From Symbiodinium natans (taxonomy: Eukaryota; Sar; Dinophyceae; Suessiales; Symbiodiniaceae), in NCBI GenBank assembly GCA_905221605.1, contig CAJNDS010002067.1, positions 352,501-416,500 of the forward strand: 64,000 bases of DNA. Reading direction: 5' to 3'. Under the pieces are notes generated by a model. The model did no database searches and was not told the origin of the DNA. It saw nothing but the letters and a program-made list of their open reading frames with translations. Below, in pieces: positions 19,368 through 29,738 of the stretch (within the stretch, counting starts at the first letter, position 1; each line of letters opens with the position of its first letter). The translations under genes and the position numbers were made by a program.

Positions 19368-21150
19368 CCTCCTCCGCTCAGGCCTCAAGAAGCGCGTGCG
19401 CTCTCCGCGAGGGCCCGAACGATTACATCATGGTTCGGGGCGGCGCCAAAAAGCTGCTCCGCAGCCTCCAGCCCAATGGGAACTACAACTTGACCAAGCT
19501 CGGGAAGAGCTTCTTCAAGGCTATAGCGCTCGCATCCTATTACGACTCCGCGCAAGTGGACGCCCTCATTACGGGTGCGGCAATTTCCAACGCTCCCGCC
19601 TGGGGAGGGAACACGACCTGGGAGCTGCTGACGGGGCAGGCCCTGCGGAACCTGCACTTCACGGGGCCGCTGGTGGCCACGCTCCAGAACTCGGGCAACA
19701 CGCTGCAGATCGAGTGCCAGGCCTACGACCAGAGCCAGACGTACACGCAGGCCGAAGTGAACGCGCAGATCTCGAGTGCCGTGGACGCCCTGAACGTTTC
19801 GCAGTATGCCACGCAAGCCGACATCGACAGCTCCATCGCCTCGGAGCTCACTAACTACTGGGACCAGGGCGAGACCTCGGCGGAGATCGCCAGCCAGATC
19901 AGCTCCTCTGGGCTCCTCACCGAAGCGCAGGGCGACGCCCGGTATCATCCCGTCAACGGCAACGCCGGAGGCGGAGGCATCATCCCTATGGTGCTCGACA
20001 ACTTCACGCCCAGAATGATAAGGGCGCTGCTGCCCCACACCCTTGGGGGCGAACCTGATCCTGGGCAACTCCGCCACGGTGCAGCTCACGTGTGACTGCT
20101 ACAGCAAAAGCGAAAGTGATGGGAGGTACTTCTCCAACAGCGACTTCACGCCCCTGGACTCCAGGTACCATGTGGTCAACGGCAACGCGGGGGGTGGGGG
20201 CATCATTCCTATGGCGCTCGACAACTTCACGCCAAGAATGATAAGGGCGCTGCTGCCCCAGGCACCCCTACGGCCGAACCTGATCCTCGGCAACTCCGCC
20301 ACGGTGCAGCTGACCTGCGACTGCTACAGCAAAAGTGAATCGGATTCGCGCTATGCGCTGGCGGGCACCGCCCGCGGACCCCCTGCTGGTCAATGACGTG
20401 CGCGCCAACGGAGCCGATTTCTTGACGCTGCGGGGCGGCAGTCTCGGCATCGAGTTCGAGGCTTCCAACGGGGCCGCCGTGGCCGACCTGTCCTCGAGCC
20501 AATTCAGCCTCAAGACGGGGTCAACATGCTGACCATGGGCCGCATCTTCGCACAGTCTGGGCATCGCCACGGCCGGCAGCTTCCAGGCGGACACGGTGGA
20601 GCCCCTGCTGCCTGCCAATCAATTCCTGAACCTCAAGGCGGGGACGGAGAGCTCCCCGAGCCTGCGTTGCAGGCCACCAGTTGCCGCTGTTGACGGTAGA
20701 GGCCGGGCTCGCAACGATGCCGTTGTCGGCCCGAATCGCACTGACGTAGAGCACGGTGTTGAGGTAGGTGCCCTGCGTGCCGTGAGGGTCAAACAATCGT
20801 CGGTGGCTCGAACCCGCACCGTAGGCGCCCGCAGCTCCGTGGACAGCTCCACGCTCCCCGAGGTCACACGTCCAGCGCCCCGTTGACGACGCCTCCCGAG
20901 CCGCCAGTGATAGTGAGCTCCGTGTCCTGGGTGCGCGTGGAGATCGCATTGGTGACGAGGCCCGTGGCCGTGCCCGTGGCGTCGTCGATGTAGAGCTCCG
21001 TGTCCACTCGCAGCCTCGGAGCCACCGTGTGCACCTCCGACGTGGCGAAGGTGCAGAGGCTCTGGTCTGATTGGTCCGTCTTCCGCGAAGGGTGTGCAGC
21101 TCTACGCCCAGGACCAGGCCATCTTCCTGCACGGCGGCGACCGGGCCGGC
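19368..21150 (+). pseudogene. Fibre/spike-like gene B with internal inversion
   Basis: The N-terminal module (PNDYIMVRGGAKKL, then TKLGKSFF) is shared with the PolB/helicase protein; a partial tandem copy (DYILLRSGLKKRVRS) lies just upstream. Fibre-type repeats follow: YTQAEVNAQI, YATQADIDSSI, GDARYHPVNG, then two near-identical blocks of about 120-160 bp, each with GGGGIIPM, NFTPRMIRALLP and CDCYSKSESD-x-RY. Frames shift near 20040, 20370 and 20540. NGADFLTLRGG leads to NQFLNLKAGT at about 20645. The next 440 bp are inverted; plus-strand coding resumes at about 21086 (KGVQLYAQDQAIFLHGG) and stops at the MITE-like element. The YxxxExDxRY repeats are typical of trimeric fibres. Virion surface is the inferred location. 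Confidence 0.68.
20646..21085 (-). other. Inverted segment within fibre gene B
   Basis: On the minus strand this segment encodes, in order, TDQSDQSLCTFATSEVH, TELYIDDATGTAT, TELTITGGSGG, SGSVELSTELRAPTV and STVNSGNW. In fragment A the same order follows NLKAGT directly without inversion. Plus-strand coding flanks it on both sides. It is therefore a clean inversion of an internal block. Confidence 0.7.
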
Positions 21151-21151
21151 C

Positions 21152-21745
21152 CTCTCTCTTATGCAGGACCCCCCCGCCCCCCCTGAAGGCTGCGCACGGG
21201 CAGCCTCTGTGAAGATGCATTCCATTACATTTTCGCCTCGAGGTCGCGGAGGTCTGCAGGAATGCCGCCCCGAGCCTCCAGTCCGCATCCCTGCAGCAGC
21301 CACCCCACTGCGGAGATGCATTTTAGGGCACTTTTGGGTGCTCGCAATGAGAATGCCTCTTCGTCGCGATTCTGGGGGGTCAGAGAAGGGAACAAGAAGA
21401 GAACAACAATGGAACAAGAAAGCAGGGAAAGAACAAAAGACAAGGAAGGAAATCAAAAAAAAAAAGAAGAGAAAAAAGAAGAAGAAAGAAAGGAGGGAAG
21501 GAAGAGACCCCCCAGAATCTTGCTCCTCAAGGCATTTTCGTCGGAACGCTCACCCCAATAAGTGCCCTAAAATGCATCTCCGCAGTGGGGTGGCTGCTGC
21601 AGGGATGCGGACTGGAGGCTCCGGGGCGGCATTCCTGCAGACCTCCGCGACCTCGAGGCGAAAATGTAATGGAATGCATCTTCACAGAGGCTGCCCGTGC
21701 GCAGCCTTCAGGGGGGGCGGGGGGGTCCTGCATAAGAGAGAGGTG
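21152..21745. mobile_element. MITE-like element with about 160-bp terminal inverted repeats (copy 1)
   Basis: The left end CCTCTCTCTTATGCAGG and the right end CCTGCATAAGAGAGAGG are complementary, and complementarity continues for about 160 bp (GAAGATGCATTCCATTAC, GGAATGCCGCCCCG, CATTTTAGGGCAC). The centre is purine-rich (AAGAA/GGAAGG, 21420-21510). No coding capacity. A near-identical element lies at 53511-54118. Confidence 0.8.
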
Positions 21746-23965
21746 CAGAAGTAGCGGGGGGCAGAAGTAGCAAAAGTAGCGGGGGACAAAGGTGGCCCGA
21801 GCAGCAAGTCCACCGATCACAAGCTTCCAATGCTGAGAGCAGCACACGCCGCTTCTGCTGCATTTGGATCTTGCTACTTTTGCTACTTCTACTGTTCTAC
21901 TGTTCTGGGTGCTTTTGTCACTTGCTACTTTTGTCACTTTTGCTACTTCTAATGTTCTACTGTTCTGATGCTTTTGCCACTTGCTACTTTTGTCACTTTT
22001 GCTACCTGCAGGGTTCAAGCATTTCCTGCGCTTTCAGCGGCCCTGCACTTGCATTCGCGGCCAGGATGCACTTGGGGTCAAGTAGCAAAAGTAGCAAAAG
22101 TAGCAAGGGCTCCAGAGAGAGAAGATCAACAAGAGAAGCTAGTAAAACGGATGGAAAAATAAGCGCGGCACGCAACTCGAGGCAGGCAGCGTCACGCGCT
22201 AGAATGGTGAGCTTTGGCCCGCTTCCCACCCTGCCCGGTTCACAGGCCCCCCCGAACTCCTTGCTACTTTTGCTACTTTTGCTACCTCTTGCATTTCCTG
22301 TCCATAAGAAGCTCTGTAGATGCAATTCCTTGGGTTTGCCGCTTGCTACTTGGTTGCTACTCCGCCTGATCGCGAGCGCCGTCCCCGCGCCGCCTCCGTA
22401 ATCCCGAGGGCATCCCCTGAGCAGCGCGAGCGCCGTCCCGAGCGCCGCGCCCGAGCACTCCCCGAGCACTCCCCCCCGAGCCCGAGCATACCGGGAGCCG
22501 CCAATGAGCATTCCGGCATTCCTTGAGCATCGCGAGCGCGGCGCCAATGAGTGCCAAGGGCCTTGGCTACTTCTACTGGTTCCGCTACTTTTGCTACTTG
22601 CTACTTTTGCTACCTAGCCTGCGGGGCGCTGCCGTTGCTACTTGCTACTTTTGCTACTTCCGCTACTTTGGCTACTTCTACTGGTTCCGCTACTTTTGCT
22701 ACTTGCTACTTTTGCTACCTAGCATGCGGGGCGCTGCCGTTGCTACTTGCTACTTTTGCTACTTCCGCTACTTTTACTACTTTGTGACTTGCTACTTTTT
22801 GCTACCGAGCACGCGGGCGATGCCATTGCTACTTGCTACTTCCGCTACTCCCGCTACTCCCGCTACTTCCGCTGCTTCCGCTACCGCTACTTCCGCTACT
22901 CTCGCTACTCCCGCTACTCCCGCTACTTCCGCTACTTCACTGCTTGGATCCCTGGCCGCTACTTCCGCTACTGGGGGCGGGGCAGCAAGTAGCAGAAGTA
23001 GCAAAAGCAGCGGGGGGCTCTGGGCCCAGGGGCCAGGTAGCAAAAGTAGGGGGGGGCTCTGGGGGCCCGGAGGGGCCAGCCAGGTAGCAAAAGTAGCCGG
23101 GGGGCTCTGAGGGTCCAGGAGGGGCCAGGTAGCAAAAGTAGCTGGGGGCCCAGGAGGGGCCAGGTAGCAAAAGTAGCGGGAAGCTGGGGGGCCCAGGAGA
23201 GGCCAGGTCGCAAAAGTAGCCGGGGGGGCTCTGGGGCCCAGGAGGGGCCAGGTAGCAAAAGTAGCTGGGGGGCTCTGGGGGCCAAAAGGGGCCAGGTAGC
23301 AAAAGTAGCGGCGAGGGGCCAGGTAGCAAAAGTAGCTGGGGGGCTGGGGGTCCAGGAGGGGGCAGGTAGCAAAAGTAGCGGGGGGCTCTGGGGGCCAAGG
23401 AGGGGCCAGGTAGCAAAAGTAGCTGGGGGGCTCTGGGGCCCAGGAGGGGGCAGATAGCAAAAGCAGCGGGCGGACCAGGGACCCCTGACGCCCTTCGCTG
23501 CCACCAGGCCTCCGAAACCCTCACCAGGGACCCCTTAGACACCCTTCACTGCACCCTAAACCCCACCAGGCCTCCGAAACCCTCACCAGGGACCCCTTAG
23601 ACACCCTTCACTGCCCCCCCCTAAACCCTCACCAGGCCTCCGAAACCCTCACCAGGGACCCCTTAGACACCCTTCACTGCCCCCCTAAACGACCTCCGAA
23701 ACCCTCACCAGGGACCCCTTAGACACCCTTCACTCCCCTTGCACTGCTCCTCAACCCTCACCAGGACCCGCAGAAGCCTTCACTGCTCCACGATCTCAAG
23801 GCCCTGCCCTCACCAGGGTCCCTTTGGCAACCCCCCCCCCTTTTGGGGTCGAGACGGGGGGGGTTGGGTTAAGTAGTTTTTCCAGCCCCTGGCAACCCAG
23901 GTAGCAAAAGTAGCGGGTGGCTGCAGGGGGGCGCGTGCCAGGTTGCAAAAGTAGCGAAAGTAGCG
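21746..23965. repeat. GTAGC-AAAA-GTAGC minisatellite block (left)
   Basis: Sub-blocks in order: scattered TAGCAAAAGTAGC with unique sequence (21746-22350); GAGC/GCCGC-rich repeats (22360-22545); GCTACTTTTGCTACTT arrays (22560-22985); about 57-bp units with CCAGGTAGCAAAAGTAGC and GGGGGGCTCTGGG (22985-23470); about 70-bp units with CTCACCAGGGACCCCTTAG (23470-23800). All open frames here are repeat-encoded (A/T/L/P/G-rich). The same sub-blocks occur in reverse order and on the opposite strand at 51396-53510. Confidence 0.85.
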
Positions 23966-24872
23966 GGGCAAGGGCTTGTGGACGCAGATAGTGGCCACGC
24001 TCTTTGGCGAGTACTGCCACCTGCCCAGCGACCTGCCCTCATCCCTTAGAACTGTTTGAAAATATACCCTATAACCCCGAAACCCTAAAGCTTTAGATAA
24101 GCGAAAATCATGCAACTCAGGCATGGACACCTTCTGCACGGCCTTCAACCCGAGCAATGCCGCCCCCAACTTGCTGGAGACTCGCGCAAGGCGCTTCTTG
24201 ATGGTGACCGAAGCCGAGGGCGCATCCAAGGTGCGCAGCGGATTTGTGAAGACCCTCCGTGACCCGACCTCGGAGATCACCTGCCGAAACTTGTACAACA
24301 GCAACATCACATTCCAGCCTCGCTTTCTGCTGAACATGTCCAGCAACGTCGAGGTGCGATTCACGTCTACTGACGGAGGAATCGGGCGATCGCTCACAGT
24401 GGTGCCGTGGCCTTTCAAATTTGTGCAGAACCCCAGCAAGGAGAATGAGCGTCCCGTTCGGACTGATTTCAAGTACGACCCGGACCTTCGCCGTCGTCTT
24501 GCAGAGGAGCTCCTGGTCCTGCTCATCGCCGTCGACGAGGTGTTCCTGAAGCAGAAGGCGCCTGGAACCACCATCTCGCCAAGGCCGCAGGTGGTCGAGG
24601 AGGCTTCGAAAAACAACATCGAGACTTCCGCCAAGACCCTGTGGCTCGAATTCAGCCGACAGCTGAAGACAGTGCCACACGCGAGCGAGGCCTCCACGCA
24701 AGCGACCATCATCTTTTCCTGGACAAATTTTTGTCGGGCCGTAGCCACCAAGACAGAGGCACTTGCAGTCCTTGAAGAGAACCTTGAGAAGGTTCGCAAC
24801 CAAGGACAACGTTACTTCAGATTCAAGGGCCACGCTCGCAGGTGTTTGAAGGTGGGCGAGCAGGCGCCCTGA
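23966..24872 (+). pseudogene. TV-Pol/SF3 helicase copy 3, 3' part (end of exon 2 plus exon 3)
   Basis: It starts inside the helicase just after Walker A (GLWTQIVATLFGEYC) and continues, after an intron-like stretch with AACCCCGAAACCCTAAAGC, into the last exon from about 24123. That exon keeps RRFLMVTEAEGASK (Walker B region), FQPRFLLNMSSN (sensor) and GGIGRSLTVVPWP (Arg-finger region), and ends at TGA 24870-24872. About 90% similar to the copies at 36.5 and 50.2 kb. The rest of the gene lies at 25311-27269 in the opposite orientation, so this copy is broken by an inversion. Confidence 0.75.
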
Positions 24873-25310
24873 AGGGTTTCTAGGGTCTAGGGTTTAGGTG
24901 TTTGAAAGGGTTTTAAGGGTTTAGGGTTTCATGGTTGAGGGTGTGCATCATAGAGCTTGTAGAGGGGGTTTATAAGGGGTATGAAACAGGGCCTCAACCC
25001 TCGTTTGCCTTGCGTGCGGCGGCAGCTCGTTCAGCTTGCGCTTTTGTGATTCCAAGCAGATCCCAATTTTGTTTCGTCGTGCAGAGACCATAACTACTTG
25101 TAGCAGCTTAGGGGTTAAGTTATAGGGTTTTAAGGCTCAGGCTCACTGCCCGAAGACATGGTCTCCTACCGCAGCGCTCCTGCAAGCGCTTGCAGTTGCA
25201 GGTGTACATAGGTACAGTAGAGTGCAGGTCAGCCGGCCCCCCATGATATGTGCCTGATGGCATCTCGCGGCCCGCCCGGTTGACAGACCAGGGTCTCCAT
25301 ACTGTGCAGC
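24873..25310 (+). other. 3' flank of TV-Pol copy 3 with degenerate telomere-type repeats
   Basis: Contains GGGTTTCTAGGGTCTAGGGTTTAGG and related TTTAGGG-like motifs at 24876-24930. The part from about 25086 (AGAGACCATAACTAC) to 25310 matches 51009-51230 after copy 2. No gene. Confidence 0.6.
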
Positions 25311-27269
25311 GAGTACAAGATTCGCACGACCTCCAGGCGCTCTGCAAGGTTCTTGAAAGTCTCCGACAGCATCACCGAGTAGCCGTTCAGCGAGGCCGTG
25401 AGGAAGCCCTGCTCATACGCCTTGGCCCTCTCGAAGACTTGCTTCAGCTCCTCCGCCCACTTCGAGGCAAGCTCAGCGGGGTATTCGAGGCCAGCCCTGC
25501 GAGTGATGAAGAGGTCCCTGCGGCCACGCTCCACCAGCTTCGTGTCCCGATCAAGTGTCAGGCCGCCGCGGAAGAGCACATAGCGATCAGTCTCCTTCGC
25601 GTCCATAGATTCCATGAAGGCCTCCTGGTACATCTGGCCCACGAAGAATTCCGTGGCCTGCAGCATGCACCCAGACTTGCGTGTCCACGCCGGTGGAAAG
25701 ACGTCTTCCTTCCAGCAGCCGTCCACCACCTGCTGGGCCACCTCCACCAGCCGGTGCTTCACTTGATGCTTCGTGAGAATGAGAGTCTTCGTTGTAAGCA
25801 GCAACTTCGATGTCGCGGGCGTCTGCTAGCGTCCGGAAGACATCGCGGCACAGCACCGCGGAATTGTCGGGAGCAGGCTGTGCGCCGATGAGTTCGCCAA
25901 CCAGCATGTCCGGCTGGGACCTGCCATCATGCATGTAGTACTTCAGCTGCACGCGCTTGTACTCGAGCTGATACGCATCCAGGTCTTGGGTGTCCCAATC
26001 CAGCTCTGGGTGTTCATGCCTGAGCAGCGCCCAAATCATCGCCTCCGACCTGTAGGGCTTCACGGCAAACTCCAGCCCGGTCTGTTGCTGCGCCCCATCC
26101 ACGAGGCGCTGCTTCCAAGCGTCATCGCCGACCCCGCTGGAGTCCAGCACCGGCGCCCCATCATGCTCGTGAGAAATGATGCTGCCGGTGTCGGGGTTCT
26201 TGCGCAGCCACTCTGCCACCTGGTCCATCGCAGCCCGCTCGTCCACCTCGTGAAGCAGCTCTTGGAGAGTTGCTTCCGGATAGCGCACTCCCCTGCGCTG
26301 CAGCTCATCCATTACCCGAGGGTAAGCTGCGGCGTCCTGTCTTCTGATGACCTGCTGCTCGCTCCTAAACTCCTTCAAGAAGGGGCTGTGGATCACGCCG
26401 TAGTCCTTCGCCATGGTCTGCAAATGGCGGGTGCCGCCGCCACAGATCAAGCCGTTGAAGGTTTTCTTGGCAGCCTCGCAAATTAGTTGGAGTTAAAAGA
26501 CAAGATTAGTAGCAAAACGATTTGAAAAGGTAGGCGCCTCCCGGCTGCAGCCGAGCTCTTTGTAGCAGGTCTCACGGTCCTTGACCAGACGTTCCAAGCA
26601 CGGCTTGTCCGGGTGCCGTCTGTGCTGCAGCACCGGCGCCGCGTGCACGATGTCCAGGTCTGCAATGGGCAGCCCCGCCCGCCCGAGCTCCTTCACGATC
26701 TTGGTCATGGAGAAGAGGCCCCGAGTAGCTTCATATTCGGACAGTCCCTGCTTGTGCGCCCGGACACACACGGGCGGCGCCGAGCCGTCGTCCTCTTTAA
26801 GCAGCTTGGCCCCGCTGTAGCGGCGCCTGTTCTTGCCGTTGATGCCTGGCAACTCGCGATACATCACCACAAGCTCCTGAGTGTCGCCCCCAAATTGGGA
26901 GGTCGCAGCGGTAGAGAATGCTGAACAGGTCCTCGCGCAGGCCGAGGGACCAGGCGGCGCGGCTCTGCAAGAGGCGCCGCAAGGCAGCGCAATTGACCGG
27001 CTCGTACAACGTGTCCACCGTCTCGCCGTGTCCAGCTCTGCCCCATTTCCAGGTCCGTGGATTCGCATGCGCTTGGCCACGCTCCCCTCCTGCTTGACCT
27101 CCTCTTTGGGCTCCGCCTCCTTTTTGGACTGCTCAGCCGCTGCTGCCTCCTTTTTGGGCTGCTCAGCCGCCGCTGCCACTTCCTCTTGGCTCGTGGCAGA
27201 CTCTTCACCCTCAGAAGGACAGTAGGGCAGCGCCATTGGCACCCCTGCACGCACAGCTGATGGCTCCAT
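25311..27269 (-). pseudogene. TV-Pol/SF3 helicase copy 3, 5' part (exons 1-2), inverted
   Basis: Read from ATG 27269. The acidic N-terminus, PIADLDIVHAAPVLQ (motif A) and SREAPTFS are kept. The intron position keeps a GT donor and CTACTAATC branch site, but the acceptor AG of the intact copies is AA here. Exon 2 continues from about 26475 with GLICGGG (motif B) and SHEHDGAPVLD (motif C). It shifts frame near 25800 after a small deletion and also between 26900 and 27050. It ends at 25311 before Walker A; about 115 bp around Walker A are missing. Clearly non-functional. Confidence 0.75.
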
Positions 27270-28195
27270 GTCGGCTCACCGAAGCCTAAAGCACGTTCAC
27301 TTTAGTCTTGCTCCAAATCTCTCTGGGACGCGCAACGACAACTTGAAAGCTTGCAGCAACGTCAAAAATCCAGCGGGGGCTCTCACACAAGCTTAGAAAC
27401 GTTCAAAACCGGCAGCCCCTAGCACGCCGCACGCCTAAACCTACACAACCCGCCCCCTGTGAATTTTCACTGAAACTCCAACGCTTCCGGTCACTTCGTG
27501 GCCCTGGCCATCCGACAAGAGCAAGTTCAGCAGACCTTGGAATTGCAGTGTAAACCACGCTTGGCGAGGGGCATTCGAGTCTGTGAAAAAACCCCCAGAA
27601 AACATGTCAAAAACGCATGCCTTGCAAAACATCAAGATCCCGCCAAAATGTGTTTCGTGCAAAACAACATCAGGCAAGTCAGCTAGCTCTCCACTGCTAC
27701 CTGCCACTTTTGCTACTTTTGCGACCTGCTTTAGCTTGTTACTTGCTGTTGCTGCCTGCTACTGTTGCTGCTGCACTTCGAGGCCACTGCGGCGACACAA
27801 GCACCTGGGCAAGCGGACCAGGAAGCCGGGGGTCCCCGGAAAGCAAACAAGGTAGCCCAAAGAAATCCTAGGGTTGGAGGGGCCTGGCGCCTACACGCCT
27901 GACTGCAGCACTGCCGCGCTCCTACCGTGCAACACTCGCCTACCGCACGCCTGCAGCACGCTCCTGCTACAAGCACTCAGGAGCAACTGCATTTGCACTG
28001 CGCTCTGAAGCCCCGCGCGTGAGAAAGAGGTCTTGGAAGAGCGGCACTGGGCAGGGAAAACGGGAGCTACCGCACAACACTCCTACGACAGTCCTCCTCT
28101 GAGAGTCCTACCGCACAACACTTCTGCAAAGGTCCTACGACAGTTCGACCGCGCAACACTCTGAGAGTCCTGCCGTACGACACTCCACAGCACTC
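27270..28195. other. Non-coding region upstream of TV-Pol copy 3
   Basis: The first 100 bp match the upstream region of the intact TV-Pol genes; the rest does not match E1. 27690-27790 holds a GCTACTTTTGCGACC minisatellite remnant. 27900-28195 holds imperfect repeats of CCTACCGCACAACACT. No gene is seen, and the E1 companion gene is absent. Confidence 0.55.
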
Positions 28196-28663
28196 CTACC
28201 GGAGAAAGTAAGCCTCCGGCAGCGCCGCCTCGAGCCCGAAGAACTCCCGGCCCTCGTCGGTGGTCACCACGCAGTTCTCCTCGTCCTGCACCGGGATGAG
28301 CTCCCGGGCCGCCTGGCCCACCGTCTTCGCGTCCTTGCTGGGGAGGCCTTTGTGGCCGCCTCCCTGGTGAAGACGTCACCACCCCGTAGCGGTTCCTGCT
28401 GCGGGTATTCTGGCTGAAGTCGATCAGGTCGGCCTGCAGGCGGTCGTTGGGCGGCGGCCGCGCTCTTGCCCAGGCTCCGCGGCTTCGGCGCCAGCACCTG
28501 CCGGGCCACGTCCTGCCGCAGCACCGCCTGGGCCCTGTCGAAGGTCAGGTCCAGATTTGGAGAACTCGCACCTCGCGAGCTTGTGCAGCTTTCGGGCATC
28601 GCGAACGTTGAAGTCCTCCGCCAGCCGCCGCAGTAGGTCCAGCGCCGCTTGGTGTCGCTCCAT
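28196..28663 (-). pseudogene. Maverick/Polinton-type (rve) integrase fragment
   Basis: Starts at ATG 28663, directly after the fibre stop codon. Frame 1 gives RHQAALDLLRRLAEDFN and KLHKLARCEFSK. After a frameshift LDLTFDRAQAVLRQDVARQV follows; then ADLIDFSQNTRSRNRYG in a third frame, and VFTREAATK. The last frame reads GLPSKDAKTVGQAARELIPV and VVTTDEGREFFGLEAALPE, ending at TAG 28198-28196. ADLID and TTDEG carry the first two acidic residues of the DDE triad; the Glu-containing part is missing. It resembles Polinton integrases rather than copia. Truncated and frameshifted at least three times, so inactive. Confidence 0.62.
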
Positions 28664-29738
28664 TTACTTCCAGGCCGTGCTTACGAGCGGCTCCGTCTTC
28701 TCCAGCGCTTCAACCCGCGCCTGCAGCTTCTTACAGACGCCCCAGAGCACGCAAGCCATGTCAAGCGTGACCAAGTTCCCCCGCTCCTCGTCCGTGATCT
28801 GCCCGCACAACGCCTTGCCCGCCGCGCCCGTCTCTTGCACGTCCTGCGCGATGAAGCCCAGCGTGCGCTTCTGGCCCTCTGTACCACTGGGGGCATGACC
28901 GCGTCAAAGACCTCCTGCAGCGGTGGCCGCGGCCGCCGAGAGGTGATTTCCGACGTGGTGACCACCTTCGGGCTGGAGCTTGTTCGACGCGAACAGCTGC
29001 ACGCCTCCAGCTCCTCTTCGCCCAAGCCATACTCCAGCCTGAGCTTTGCGTTGCCGACGGATGCAAGGTTGACGACCTCCGCCGTCACGTTCCCGCTATT
29101 GACGGTGGACACGACCTGGAGGTCGCCCTGCCTGCACGCCAGTGCTGCCGCCGATGAGCTCCAGGCAGGGGGCTCAAGACGACGCCGTTGTCTGCCTCGC
29201 ACTCGCAGTGTAGAGCACTGAGTTGAGGTAGGTCCCCCTGCACGGCGCCCGTCAGTCAGGTAGTCGGTCGCTCTGGCCCGCACCGTGGGCGCCCTGCAGC
29301 CCGTGGAGAGCTCCACGCTGCCCGAGGTCACGGTGCCCTGCACGTCCAACGGAGACGGTGCCCACCTTCAGGTTCAGAAACTGGTCGGTCGGAAGCAGGG
29401 GCTCCACTGTGCCCTAGAAGCTGCCGACGGTGGCGACGTCCAGGCTGGAGTCCGCAAAGATGGCCCATGGTCAACATGTTCACGCCCGTCTTGAGGCTAA
29501 ACTGGCTCGAGGATCGGCCACGGCGGCCCCGTTGCTGGCCTTGAACTCGATGCCCAGCGTGCCGCCCCGCAGCGTCAGGAAGTCGGCTCCGTTGGTCTGC
29601 ACATCGTTTACCAGCAGTGGGTCGGCCGGCGCTGCCCCGATGAGGGCGTACTTGGCATCGGATTCAGCCTTGGAGTAGCAGTCGCACTCCAGCTCGATCG
29701 TCGCCGCGTTGCTCAGGATCAGGTTGGCCGATTTGGCA
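28664..29738 (-). pseudogene. Fibre/spike-like gene C with Peptidase_S74-type C-terminal domain
   Basis: From 29738: NLILSNAATIELECDCY, YSKAESDAKYAL and NGADFLTLRGGTLGIEF as in fragment A, then a deletion that joins NLKVGTVS to LDVQGTV (frames shift repeatedly). The downstream part has VVSTVNSGNVTAEVVNL and NAKLRLEYGLGEEELEA, then LQEVFDAVMP and LGFIAQDVQ (28862-28836), a hallmark of the S74 self-cleaving intramolecular chaperone that trimerises fibres. A coiled-coil tail (LWGVCKKLQARVEALEK) ends at TAA 28666-28664. The next gene's ATG follows with no gap, as in compact viral genomes. The catalytic Ser/Lys region is too degraded to read. Confidence 0.68.

Noticed and set aside
19430-21150. 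Bacteriophage prophage carrying tail-fibre genes
   Set aside because: Surroundings are eukaryotic (copia, DIRS, spliced genes) and no phage head, tail or lysis genes are present; a Polinton-like source fits better.
21152-21745. A gene on either strand inside the MITE-like element
   Set aside because: Frames follow the inverted arms and a purine-rich centre; the same frames appear mirrored in the second copy.
22560-23500. Long open frames over the GTAGC-AAAA arrays
   Set aside because: They encode only repeated A/T/L/Y or P/G/L tracts that follow the minisatellite in each frame.
25929-26486. Plus-strand frame across TV-Pol copy 3 exon 2
   Set aside because: It is the antisense of a recognisable TV-Pol exon.
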